Source: Chromatiales bacterium
GTDB lineage: Bacteria; Pseudomonadota; Gammaproteobacteria; Steroidobacterales; GCA-2729495
Direction: 5' to 3'
Assembly: GCA_002688175.1 (NCBI GenBank)
Contig: NZCC01000023.1
Coordinates: forward strand, 16,592 to 80,591
Length of the DNA: 64,000 bases
Below are positions 57,650-64,000 of this stretch, piece by piece. Within the stretch, counting starts at the first letter, position 1; each line of letters opens with the position of its first letter. The notes beneath the pieces were generated by a model. The model was not told the origin of the DNA, did no database searches, and worked only from the letters and a program-made list of their open reading frames with translations. A program made the position numbers and the translations under genes.

Positions 57650-59317
57650 TTAAAATCGCTTCGGTCGCAACAATTGTTCCGGCCACCTGGCCGTAACCCG
57701 TTGCAGTGCTTCGGGGGCTTCGCTTTCGAAGACGGTCCGGTTGAGTTCCTGGTAGAAAGGCGGTCCGCCTTCCTCGGGCCATTGACGGGTTGCATCGATA
57801 ATAACTTTACTGGTGGTTTTGCGGTCCGGGGCGGCCGGGTCCAGCGCGAACGCGCGACGATTTTCAAAAATCCGGGTCGCCAGTGACGGTTGCCAGCGTG
57901 AACCGACGGCGAAGCGTACGGCGGCCGAATCCATGATATCGATATCATCATCGACGACGATTACGACCCGTGCCAGTGGGTTGAACATGGCGGTGGGTTT
58001 GGCCACTTCAATGGCCTGGCCGGGCTTGCTCTTTTTTATGCTTATATATACAAGTCCCTGCGAGTCATGCGGTGAATGGTAGTTGACGACTTCAGGATGC
58101 GACTTGCGCAGCGTGTACAGGACTGATGCAGTTTGTGGTGCTGTTATGTACTCGGCGATCACGCCGGTAAAACTGTTCATGACCCATGGGTTTTTACGGT
58201 GTGTCAGGGTGTCGACCGTCAGTACGTAGTTTTTGTCTTTGGGGATGCCCATGTAGCCGTACATTTCATGGTACGGACCTTCGGGCTCAAGGTTAATGAT
58301 GTCGACCGTACCCTCGATGACTATTTCAGCCTGTGCCGGCACGAGAAATTCACCGCTCTCGGTACGCACCACATCGATAGCCTTGCCGCGCAGCCCACCG
58401 GCGACGGCCAGTTCGTCAATCGGATTGCGATTGCCGAGGCGATTCGGAATGCGTGAACTGCTGACCATCCACGTCATGGGATCCTGGCCGATGACCAGCG
58501 CTACCGGTATGCTGACTTCACCACGCTCCAGTGCCGCCTTGACCATCTTGATACCGGTTTGTCCGGCTTCGAAATTAACCATGATCTTGCGCGGCCCCTT
58601 GACCTGGCAGCGGTAAGTGCCGAGGTTGACGCCCATGTCAGGATCTTTGGTGAACACCGAGGCGGTGTTGATGTAGGGTCCGCCGTCACCCGGATTGCCG
58701 CGAAAAAATGGGAACGCGGTGATATCGACTGCGTCGCCGGTTTTTCTGATTGTTTTACAGGGCGCTTCTTGTTTGGCAATTTCATGTGGTTCGATCAGCG
58801 CGTAGCTCCCGGCCTGTTTTTCCAGCTGCTCAAGATGCATTTTTTTTGCTGCTCTGAAAGCAGTGGTCGGGTCATGTGGGTCGCGCGGCAGGTCCCACAA
58901 AATGGCTTCAGCGTCCCAGTGACCTTGCAGGTTGGCGACTACCGGGCTGTTGAATGACTGACCGTTAGCTGTGATGTCATCGAACCAGACGGCCGGTGCA
59001 CCGTGTACGCCAAATGAGTCGACCAGCTGGTACATGATGGCTGTCGCCTCGTAGCCGTCCTGATCGACACCGGAAAAGCGCTGCAACAGGCCGTGTTTAT
59101 CCAGTGCTTCGACATAGTCACGCAGCGAATCGAAAGGAGGTCGCGGTGCGTTGATACCGGTGTCTGGTTTGGTCATTGAGCGCTTCATGGCGCCTTGCGT
59201 TTCGGTGCCGGCCCCTGCAACTGAGGTGGCGGCCATGGCCATGCCGGATGCCATCAGTTTGCGGCGCGTGAATTCGAAGGGGTGGGTATGATCGGCAGGT
59301 ATGTTGCGGTTCGCCAT
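57650..59317 (-). CDS. UbiD-family decarboxylase with twin-arginine signal
   Basis: 555 residues from ATG 59317 (GAGG 8 bases upstream). An N-terminal extension of about 65 residues holds FTRRKLMASGMAMAATSVAG, a standard Tat signal. The UbiD core follows: SLRDYVEALDKHGLLQRF, GTYRCQVKGPRKIMVNFEAG and the catalytic EGPYHEMYGYMG segment. UbiD enzymes bind prenylated FMN (made by UbiX) and add or remove carboxyl groups on aromatic or unsaturated acids. Tat export would allow the folded, cofactor-loaded enzyme to work in the periplasm. The NmrA-like gene upstream is divergent. Confidence 0.9.
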   Translation of the reverse strand: MANRNIPADHTHPFEFTRRKLMASGMAMAATSVAGAGTETQGAMKRSMTKPDTGINAPRPPFDSLRDYVEALDKHGLLQRFSGVDQDGYEATAIMYQLVDSFGVHGAPAVWFDDITANGQSFNSPVVANLQGHWDAEAILWDLPRDPHDPTTAFRAAKKMHLEQLEKQAGSYALIEPHEIAKQEAPCKTIRKTGDAVDITAFPFFRGNPGDGGPYINTASVFTKDPDMGVNLGTYRCQVKGPRKIMVNFEAGQTGIKMVKAALERGEVSIPVALVIGQDPMTWMVSSSRIPNRLGNRNPIDELAVAGGLRGKAIDVVRTESGEFLVPAQAEIVIEGTVDIINLEPEGPYHEMYGYMGIPKDKNYVLTVDTLTHRKNPWVMNSFTGVIAEYITAPQTASVLYTLRKSHPEVVNYHSPHDSQGLVYISIKKSKPGQAIEVAKPTAMFNPLARVVIVVDDDIDIMDSAAVRFAVGSRWQPSLATRIFENRRAFALDPAAPDRKTTSKVIIDATRQWPEEGGPPFYQELNRTVFESEAPEALQRVTARWPEQLLRPKRF

Positions 59318-59360
59318 GTGTTTCACCTCATCATCAATATGAGCGGTATTCTTTCATAAA

Positions 59361-59382
59361 ATTAGTGTCTGACCCCATTTAA
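59361..59382. repeat. Degenerate family A repeat
   Basis: ATTAGTGTCTGACCCCATTT has one changed base in each arm. It lies between the divergent UbiD and NmrA-like genes. Confidence 0.5.
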
Positions 59383-59397
59383 TCCTACTATCCCCCG

Positions 59398-60093
59398 ATG
59401 GAAGTCACGTTACAGTGTCTGTTGGCATTACTGGCCTTCACGACGGTCGCCAAGGCAAATGACCCAGCCGAGGTGTTGGTGTTCGGCGGTACGGGCCGGC
59501 TGGGCGCACCGATCGTCCGGTTGCTGGTCGAGGCGGACTACCCGGTCACTGTATTTGCGCGGCCAACATCGGACCGTGGTCGACTGGCAGACCTCGAGGT
59601 GGCCTACCTGGTCGGCGATCTGATGGATGCCGACAGCGTGGTCGAGGCGATCAGAGGTCAACCGTTTAGCCTGGTGATCGATGCTTCCGCCCGGGGTCTG
59701 GGTGGTGATCCGTTCTATATCGCCGCCATGCGGAACATACTGGCGGGCGTAGCTGCGAGTCCTGTTCAGCAGTTCATCCTGCATGGTTCGGTCGGTGCCG
59801 GCGAGAACATGCAGCAATTTCCGGAGGTTGGTTTCGAGCGAATGCGCGATGTCATGATTGCGAAGGGGGAGGCCGAGGCCTTGCTGAAGGCCAGCGGCAT
59901 CCCGTACACGATTATTCGTAATGGCCTGGTCAGGCCGGACGGTACCCCGGCCACCGGCACCGCGCGGTTGACCGAGGATGATCGGGTTCTGGGGGTCGCA
60001 ACGCGTCTGGATCTGGCGGCCCTGACCCTGCAATGCCTGGAAAACCAGGCGTGCATGAACAAGACTTTTCACGCGGTAGATGACAGCTTCTGA
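59398..60093 (+). CDS. NmrA/SDR-type NAD(P)-binding protein with signal peptide
   Basis: 231 residues. The N-terminus (MEVTLQCLLALLAFTTVAKA) looks like a Sec signal. The Rossmann opening VLVFGGTGRLGAPIVRLL follows, then VGDLMDADSVVEAIRG and GIPYTIIRNGLV, all typical of atypical SDR/NmrA proteins that bind NAD(P) and sometimes reduce substrates. It is the second Rossmann protein in this window apparently directed to the periplasm. The CPBP gene follows on the same strand 42 bases later. Confidence 0.78.
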   Translation: MEVTLQCLLALLAFTTVAKANDPAEVLVFGGTGRLGAPIVRLLVEADYPVTVFARPTSDRGRLADLEVAYLVGDLMDADSVVEAIRGQPFSLVIDASARGLGGDPFYIAAMRNILAGVAASPVQQFILHGSVGAGENMQQFPEVGFERMRDVMIAKGEAEALLKASGIPYTIIRNGLVRPDGTPATGTARLTEDDRVLGVATRLDLAALTLQCLENQACMNKTFHAVDDSF

Positions 60094-60135
60094 TCAGGGT
60101 CAGAGTCGTTGTTTGTGACCGGGGAGTGGGTGCAG

Positions 60136-60909
60136 ATGCTTGAGAAAATTCAGGTCATAATTTTCCCCGTAATGTGCGGGCTGGTATTTTTTGCCGGGCT
60201 GATGGGTGTCAGCCAGGGTCTCGTGGCCTGGAATGCAGCGTTATCACCGACCATTCCCTGGTTTCCAATCCCGGCATTGGCGCTGATTGTTACGGCAACC
60301 TGGTGGGTTAATCGCCGCTGGCCGATTCGCCTGGCCCGGCCGGCGGGTGGCAGGGCTTATGTCGTTATCCTGCTGGCGACTTATGCCGTGATCTGTCTGG
60401 GGGTTCTTGAATCCTGGTTTCACAACCTGGTGACTCCCGCACCTGCCTGGCCCGATGAAACTGTTTCTGCGGGCTTTCAGCTGGTTTTTTTACTGGCGAT
60501 TCCTTTCATCGCGGCATTACTGGCGGAAGTCGGATTTCGCGGCATGATGCAGACGGCACTGGAGAAAGTGTTACCCGTCTGGCCCATGTTGTTGCTGATT
60601 GCGGTCATTAACTTCCTGATGCATTTTTATGATCCCGATCAGGGCAGCCAGGTGATGCGCATGATTACGCTGAACCTGGTCTGGGGTTATATCACCTGGC
60701 GGGTACAGTCCATTCGACCGGCGCTGGTCGCACATATCGTGATGAATATCGCTATACCCTTGTTGCAATACGGATCTGAGCAATACGGGCCGGGGCCCGT
60801 GCCGTTCGGTGCATTTCCGCTCGGTACGCTGGTGATCTCGGCGGTAAGCGGAGTCATTGCGCTCACCGCAGCGATTGTGATCGGCAAGCGTTTACCGAGG
60901 ACAGCGTAG
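60136..60909 (+). CDS. CPBP-family membrane protein (CAAX-protease-like)
   Basis: 257 residues from ATG 60136 with about seven membrane helices. The Glu motif is AEVGFRGMMQTALEKV (family consensus EExxxR, here with one Glu), the second motif NFLMHFYDP supplies His and the third ALVAHIVMNIAI another. CPBP proteins are intramembrane metalloproteases or non-catalytic relatives; the missing first Glu makes catalysis less certain. Confidence 0.75.
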   Translation: MLEKIQVIIFPVMCGLVFFAGLMGVSQGLVAWNAALSPTIPWFPIPALALIVTATWWVNRRWPIRLARPAGGRAYVVILLATYAVICLGVLESWFHNLVTPAPAWPDETVSAGFQLVFLLAIPFIAALLAEVGFRGMMQTALEKVLPVWPMLLLIAVINFLMHFYDPDQGSQVMRMITLNLVWGYITWRVQSIRPALVAHIVMNIAIPLLQYGSEQYGPGPVPFGAFPLGTLVISAVSGVIALTAAIVIGKRLPRTA

Positions 60910-60936
60910 CGGGTTACGCCTGCACGCTTAAAAAGC

Positions 60937-60951
60937 TGGTGTCAGACACCA
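60937..60951. repeat. Family A palindrome
   Basis: TGGTGTCAGACACCA in the gap between the convergent CPBP and Rieske genes. Confidence 0.85.
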
Positions 60952-60959
60952 ATACTTAT

Positions 60960-62072
60960 TTAGTCGCCACCCGGAAGCAGCGGTACCGGATCCAGCACCC
61001 AGTTGCCTGACGTGCGTCGGGACGGGCAGGGGATGGCATAGGTCTTGTTGCGGCGACTCGCACACATCGCGTCTATGTCGATGCGCCATCCCTTGTCTCT
61101 CCACTGCTTGAGGAATTTCCGATAGCTGATGACGGCACCATCAGACGGAACCAGAACTTCATCGCTGGGATTGGCCGGGGTACAGACCGGATCGAGTTCC
61201 TCGAGGATGTCGATATCTTCCTTGGCGACGGTCAGGTTGATATTAACCAGGCGGTTGTCATTTTCCGGGTCGAGCATGAAGGTGCGCATGTTGACGAAAA
61301 ATATTCTTGTGTTGTTTTCGTCTATGGGTGCCTCAAAGAAATATTGATGGAACATATTGTCTTCGGTGAAACGAATCCAGGTGATCATCTGATTGGGACC
61401 GACATAACCGGAGCCTGCAGTGACCAGTGGTACTGCCTGGCTCGGATCGCTCAATGCCCGCGTGTCGGTAACTTTATTATCGAATGTGACGAGGAATTCA
61501 CTTCCCCAGGGACCATCCTGCATCTCCAGCGGATTTTTCAGGAAATCCCGATTCATGGTCGGTGAGCCCTGCGCCGGGTGTACGAATTCGTTATGAGACG
61601 GGTCGAGGCCATTTTCAATAGAGCGCTCATAGAACGTCTTGACTTCAAAGACGACGATCTTGTTTGCTCGCCAGCCATCAGTGCCGAATTCCTCGATATT
61701 GTGCAGCGGTGGCCGTTCTTCTTCCGGCAGGTCACCGAGAAATGCGAACACGATGCCGTATTTTTCCTGGACCGGGTAACTGTCGACCTTGGCGCGGGCC
61801 GGCACCTTGTCATCATCGAGGGTCGGGATATGTTTACACAGGCCGTCGCCGCCAAATCGCCAGCCGTGGTACGGGCATACTATAGTGTCATCTCTGACCC
61901 AGCCCTTTCCTAATGCGCCGCCGCGATGGATACAGACATCGCTCAGTACGTGGGCGGCACCCTGGGTGTCGCGAAAGGCAATTAACTGTTGACCGAGTAC
62001 TTTGGTTCGATGGGGTTCATAGGTGATGACTTCATCGCTCTTGGCGATCGGATACCAGAAATTGATGTACAT
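60960..62072 (-). CDS. Rieske non-haem iron oxygenase, alpha subunit (3)
   Basis: 370 residues. Cluster ligands Cys47, His49, Cys66 and His69; catalytic iron motif GLDPSHNEFVH with Asp157, His160 and His165. It is closest to copy 2: both start MYINFWYPI and share PRAKVDSYPV-like, EKYGIVFAFLGDL and NTRIFFLNMR-like blocks, so the two arose by duplication. Probably works with a general ferredoxin reductase encoded elsewhere. Confidence 0.92.
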   Translation of the reverse strand: MYINFWYPIAKSDEVITYEPHRTKVLGQQLIAFRDTQGAAHVLSDVCIHRGGALGKGWVRDDTIVCPYHGWRFGGDGLCKHIPTLDDDKVPARAKVDSYPVQEKYGIVFAFLGDLPEEERPPLHNIEEFGTDGWRANKIVVFEVKTFYERSIENGLDPSHNEFVHPAQGSPTMNRDFLKNPLEMQDGPWGSEFLVTFDNKVTDTRALSDPSQAVPLVTAGSGYVGPNQMITWIRFTEDNMFHQYFFEAPIDENNTRIFFVNMRTFMLDPENDNRLVNINLTVAKEDIDILEELDPVCTPANPSDEVLVPSDGAVISYRKFLKQWRDKGWRIDIDAMCASRRNKTYAIPCPSRRTSGNWVLDPVPLLPGGD

Positions 62073-62231
62073 GCGATATCTCCGCAGGTGAATGTATGTT
62101 GGTCATTGCTATATTTATTCCTGCCGGTAACGGAGCATAACGCTAATTCTGACCTGTCTTCATTTGCAGATCAGGCTATCGCCATGGCGCGGACAGTTGT
62201 TAATTCATGGCTGTTTCTTGGCGGCGGGGGC

Positions 62232-63305
62232 TTAGCGCGGTACAAACAGATCGCAGGCCCGGGTCATGCGCGGGTCGGTCGGGCCGGTGACGTGCCAGAG
62301 GGTTTCATCCGGCTGCCGGCAGTGGAAAACACAGGTTCCGTTGAGGGCTGGTGCATCGTCCCGGTCGGCACAGCCGCTGGCGTTGAACAGGCCGCCGGCA
62401 CCGGCGTAGCGGTTTTTCGCAGCACGCAGTGCCGCGGCACTCGCATGGCGCTGGGTGCATTCTTCTCGTGCCGCATCACGCGACCAGCCGGCACCGCTGT
62501 AGTCCTGGCAAAACATCGCATTGGCCGGGGCAAAGTAGAACAGGCAACTGCCGACGGTGGAGGTCATTGAGTGGGGTTGGGTGCACTCGGTCTCGGTCGG
62601 CGGAAACAGCGACGTGTCGGTGCCGAAAGCGCCGATGCGCATCCAGCGTTCCATGGCAGCGAGCGTGATCAGTTTGCAGTGCTGGGTGCCCTGAAAAAAC
62701 TGCCGGTCCTTCGGGTTCCACGGTACGCGCACCGAGGGCGACTGAACAGCAAGGTCGTTGCCTGCTTCGCCGACTGGCTGGATAAAGGCGTCCATCGTGA
62801 TGGGCAGCCATTCACCGCCGGTGGCAATGAGAGCATCGTCGGCGAAAGTCAGTTGCCGGCCTGTGGCCAGGTAATGTGCTCGCTCTTGTGCAGACAGATT
62901 GGCCAGTGCTCGTGCATGGGTTTGTTCATTGACGTCCCGGCACTGATGCTCCGGTCCGGGTAATTGCAGACCCAGCACGTCATTCACCCGGGCGCGATCG
63001 ACTGTTTTGCAGGCAACGTAGGTGGTCAGTTTCTTGCCGTCGAGTTGAGTAAAGTGACTGGTCATCGCAATCGCGACCTGCCGTTGTCCGGCGTCGGTAT
63101 CCATCTGAATAACATGAAAGCCATTGCCGTACCCGACTTGTTCGATGACCGGGAACGCCTGTGGACTGGCGTTGACTAAAAAATGTTGTGCGTAGCGACA
63201 CAAATGCGCATCGTAATCAGCGACGGCTGTGTCATCGGCTGATACCGGTGTTATCGGTAACCCGAGGCCAGCGATGATCGGCAGCAGAGTGGAAAAAAAC
63301 TTCAT
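62232..63305 (-). CDS. Exported Cys-rich protein of unknown function
   Basis: 357 residues from ATG 63305, with a signal peptide (MKFFSTLLPIIAGLGLPITP, cut near SADD). The mature chain has at least nine Cys, several in pairs (HQC, QHC, ETECTQ, GSCLFYF, EECTQRH, SGCADRD, GTCVFHC), which suggests a disulphide-bonded periplasmic or secreted protein. No family is recognised. It follows a truncated isomerase gene by 60 bases on the same strand. Confidence 0.65.
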   Translation of the reverse strand: MKFFSTLLPIIAGLGLPITPVSADDTAVADYDAHLCRYAQHFLVNASPQAFPVIEQVGYGNGFHVIQMDTDAGQRQVAIAMTSHFTQLDGKKLTTYVACKTVDRARVNDVLGLQLPGPEHQCRDVNEQTHARALANLSAQERAHYLATGRQLTFADDALIATGGEWLPITMDAFIQPVGEAGNDLAVQSPSVRVPWNPKDRQFFQGTQHCKLITLAAMERWMRIGAFGTDTSLFPPTETECTQPHSMTSTVGSCLFYFAPANAMFCQDYSGAGWSRDAAREECTQRHASAAALRAAKNRYAGAGGLFNASGCADRDDAPALNGTCVFHCRQPDETLWHVTGPTDPRMTRACDLFVPR

Positions 63306-63365
63306 AAAAGATTCTCTGGTCATGCTGATACCAGGCCCTGTTGTGCAAGCCGCCACTTCAGGTCT

Positions 63366-63548
63366 TTAAGTCGGCCCTGAGCGTGTTATGTCGGCAAAAA
63401 ACTCCGGCGTTCGTATGGCAAGCGGGCAAACAGGCCGGCAATTTATCGTGATGGGGTAATGTTGTTTGAGTTCAATGACGCGATCGATACTGAGATAGCA
63501 GTAGTGACTGCGAAACGACCAATAGTAATCGATGACTTCTTTAGCCAT
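63366..63548 (-). pseudogene. Truncated HCCA-isomerase/DsbA-like protein (N-terminal piece)
   Basis: 60 residues only. EVIDYYWSFRSHYCYLSIDR and INCRPVCPLAIRTPEFF match the first thioredoxin strand and loop of 2-hydroxychromene-2-carboxylate isomerases (usually about 200 residues). The remaining two thirds are missing; the next gene starts 60 bases on. The start overlaps the operon with the ASCH gene (its TGA is four bases upstream). A deletion remnant. Confidence 0.65.
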
Positions 63549-63552
63549 GGCG

Positions 63553-64000
63553 TCAGTTTAACAGTTCGAACTTTTCCACCCAGACCGGCATGTCATCGCT
63601 GACGGCAAGACCATGCTCGGCCAGCATCGCGTTCCAGTAGTGTGTGTGCAGCGGCTTCCAGACGGCGAGGTCGCGCATCGGCGTGCCGTCAACTGCAGTA
63701 TGTGTTGCGGTGACTGCACCGAAAGCAACTTCTTCGATTTCTGTCAGGCGCACGATGAGTCGCGGGTGTCCGCCGAAGTCGATGAGAATAATCACATCAC
63801 CGGCAGCGGGCGTCGGATGTGTCGTCTGTGCGACGATCCATGGCAGTGTGTAGGTGCCGGTCTTGTCACCGGCGCGGATCAGGTTGAGGACTTGCTCAGT
63901 GGATTCGTTGTCGAGGCCGATCCATCGAACTGAGTAGTGCGGGGGCAGATTCGCTTTCGGCAGAGCCTGCCTGGCATGGGTCCAGAAGTTGTCCAGCTCG
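63553..64000 (-). CDS. ASCH-domain protein (5' end outside the window)
   Basis: The 148 visible residues run from an ELDNFWTHARQALP start through VRWIGLDNESTEQVLNLIRA, GDKTGTYTLPWIVAQ and DVIILIDFGGHPRLIVRLTE to the stop at 63553. The order of FW, G-D-K-T-G-T and LI-D-x-x-x-x-P matches the ASCH/YqfB family, RNA-binding or amidohydrolase proteins of PUA-like fold. The true start lies beyond 64000. Confidence 0.75.
   Translation of the reverse strand, partial: ELDNFWTHARQALPKANLPPHYSVRWIGLDNESTEQVLNLIRAGDKTGTYTLPWIVAQTTHPTPAAGDVIILIDFGGHPRLIVRLTEIEEVAFGAVTATHTAVDGTPMRDLAVWKPLHTHYWNAMLAEHGLAVSDDMPVWVEKFELLN

Noticed and set aside
4509-60951. CRISPR array
   Set aside because: Repeats are scattered between genes at irregular distances, with no spacer units and no cas genes.
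61989-62570. Plus-strand open frame of 193 codons
   Set aside because: It is antisense to the third Rieske gene and the Cys-rich gene, with no family resemblance.
1-64000. tRNA, rRNA or tmRNA genes
   Set aside because: I looked for CCA-ended cloverleaf segments and rRNA motifs and saw none; a tRNAscan-SE run would be decisive.

Overview
The window looks like chromosome of a free-living, non-photosynthetic, aerobic gammaproteobacterium, moderately GC-rich. This rests on gene style (HtpX, endonuclease VIII, MacAB-like export, GGDEF, twin-arginine oxidoreductases) and is an inference; no rRNA or tRNA gene was recognised. Both ends cut through genes: a PQQ-dependent dehydrogenase at the left and an ASCH-domain protein at the right.

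Layout. 0-2 kb: a HupE/UreJ-type metal-transport group. 2.1-2.8 kb: a RelE/HigB-like toxin-antitoxin pair with its own operator. 2.9-5.2 kb: HtpX, a DsbA-family oxidoreductase and a methyltransferase. 5.2-22.6 kb: catabolic and redox genes, mostly single genes separated by palindromes: amidase, diheme cytochrome c, PQQ sugar dehydrogenase, a GntR regulator divergent from a Rieske oxygenase, dienelactone hydrolase, DUF1838, NTF2-like, MFS, FAD oxidase, kelch and a luciferase-like monooxygenase. 22.6-24.7 kb: a large membrane protein with a degenerate von Willebrand-like tail, preceded by a clear cyclic-di-GMP-I (GEMM) riboswitch. 24.9-36.3 kb: Nei, a bilin/red-chlorophyll-catabolite-reductase-like protein with an MFS transporter, SDR, a frameshifted CadC-like regulator, NYN, histone-deacetylase-like, a TolB-like protein, NnrU and EamA. 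36.4-40.4 kb: an orphan bidirectional terminator, then a His/Met-rich metal pair (split periplasmic CbiX-like protein and an outer-membrane barrel). 40.6-51.3 kb: orphan ParA, hydrolase, SDR, DNA polymerase IV, a HemF-like protein, cytochrome c and a MacAB-like exporter. 51.4-64 kb: a diguanylate cyclase, two more Rieske oxygenases, a lipoprotein nitrilase homologue without its cysteine, a rhodanese/methyltransferase operon, a Tat-exported UbiD decarboxylase and an exported NAD(P)-binding protein.

Two dispersed intergenic repeat families dominate the non-coding DNA. Family A is a palindrome with core GGTGTCWGACACC, about 30 copies, absent between 34.8 and 51.3 kb. Family B has core AAATAAACCCGGTACC and often occurs as inverted pairs. 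Composite A+B units flank some single genes as direct repeats, and copies supply start or stop codons to a few genes.

How the genes may work together. The PQQ dehydrogenases and c-type cytochromes form a periplasmic oxidation module. Three Rieske oxygenases, UbiD, SDRs, hydrolases and MFS pumps suggest breakdown of aromatic, steroid or tetrapyrrole compounds. An RCC-reductase-like and a HemF-like protein make tetrapyrrole turnover a speculative but testable reading. The riboswitch and the GGDEF enzyme show that c-di-GMP signalling acts here. Several genes are broken by one-base shifts or deletions (29.77, 37.66, 39.48, 56.0 and 63.4 kb); whether these are real decay or assembly errors cannot be told from the sequence.
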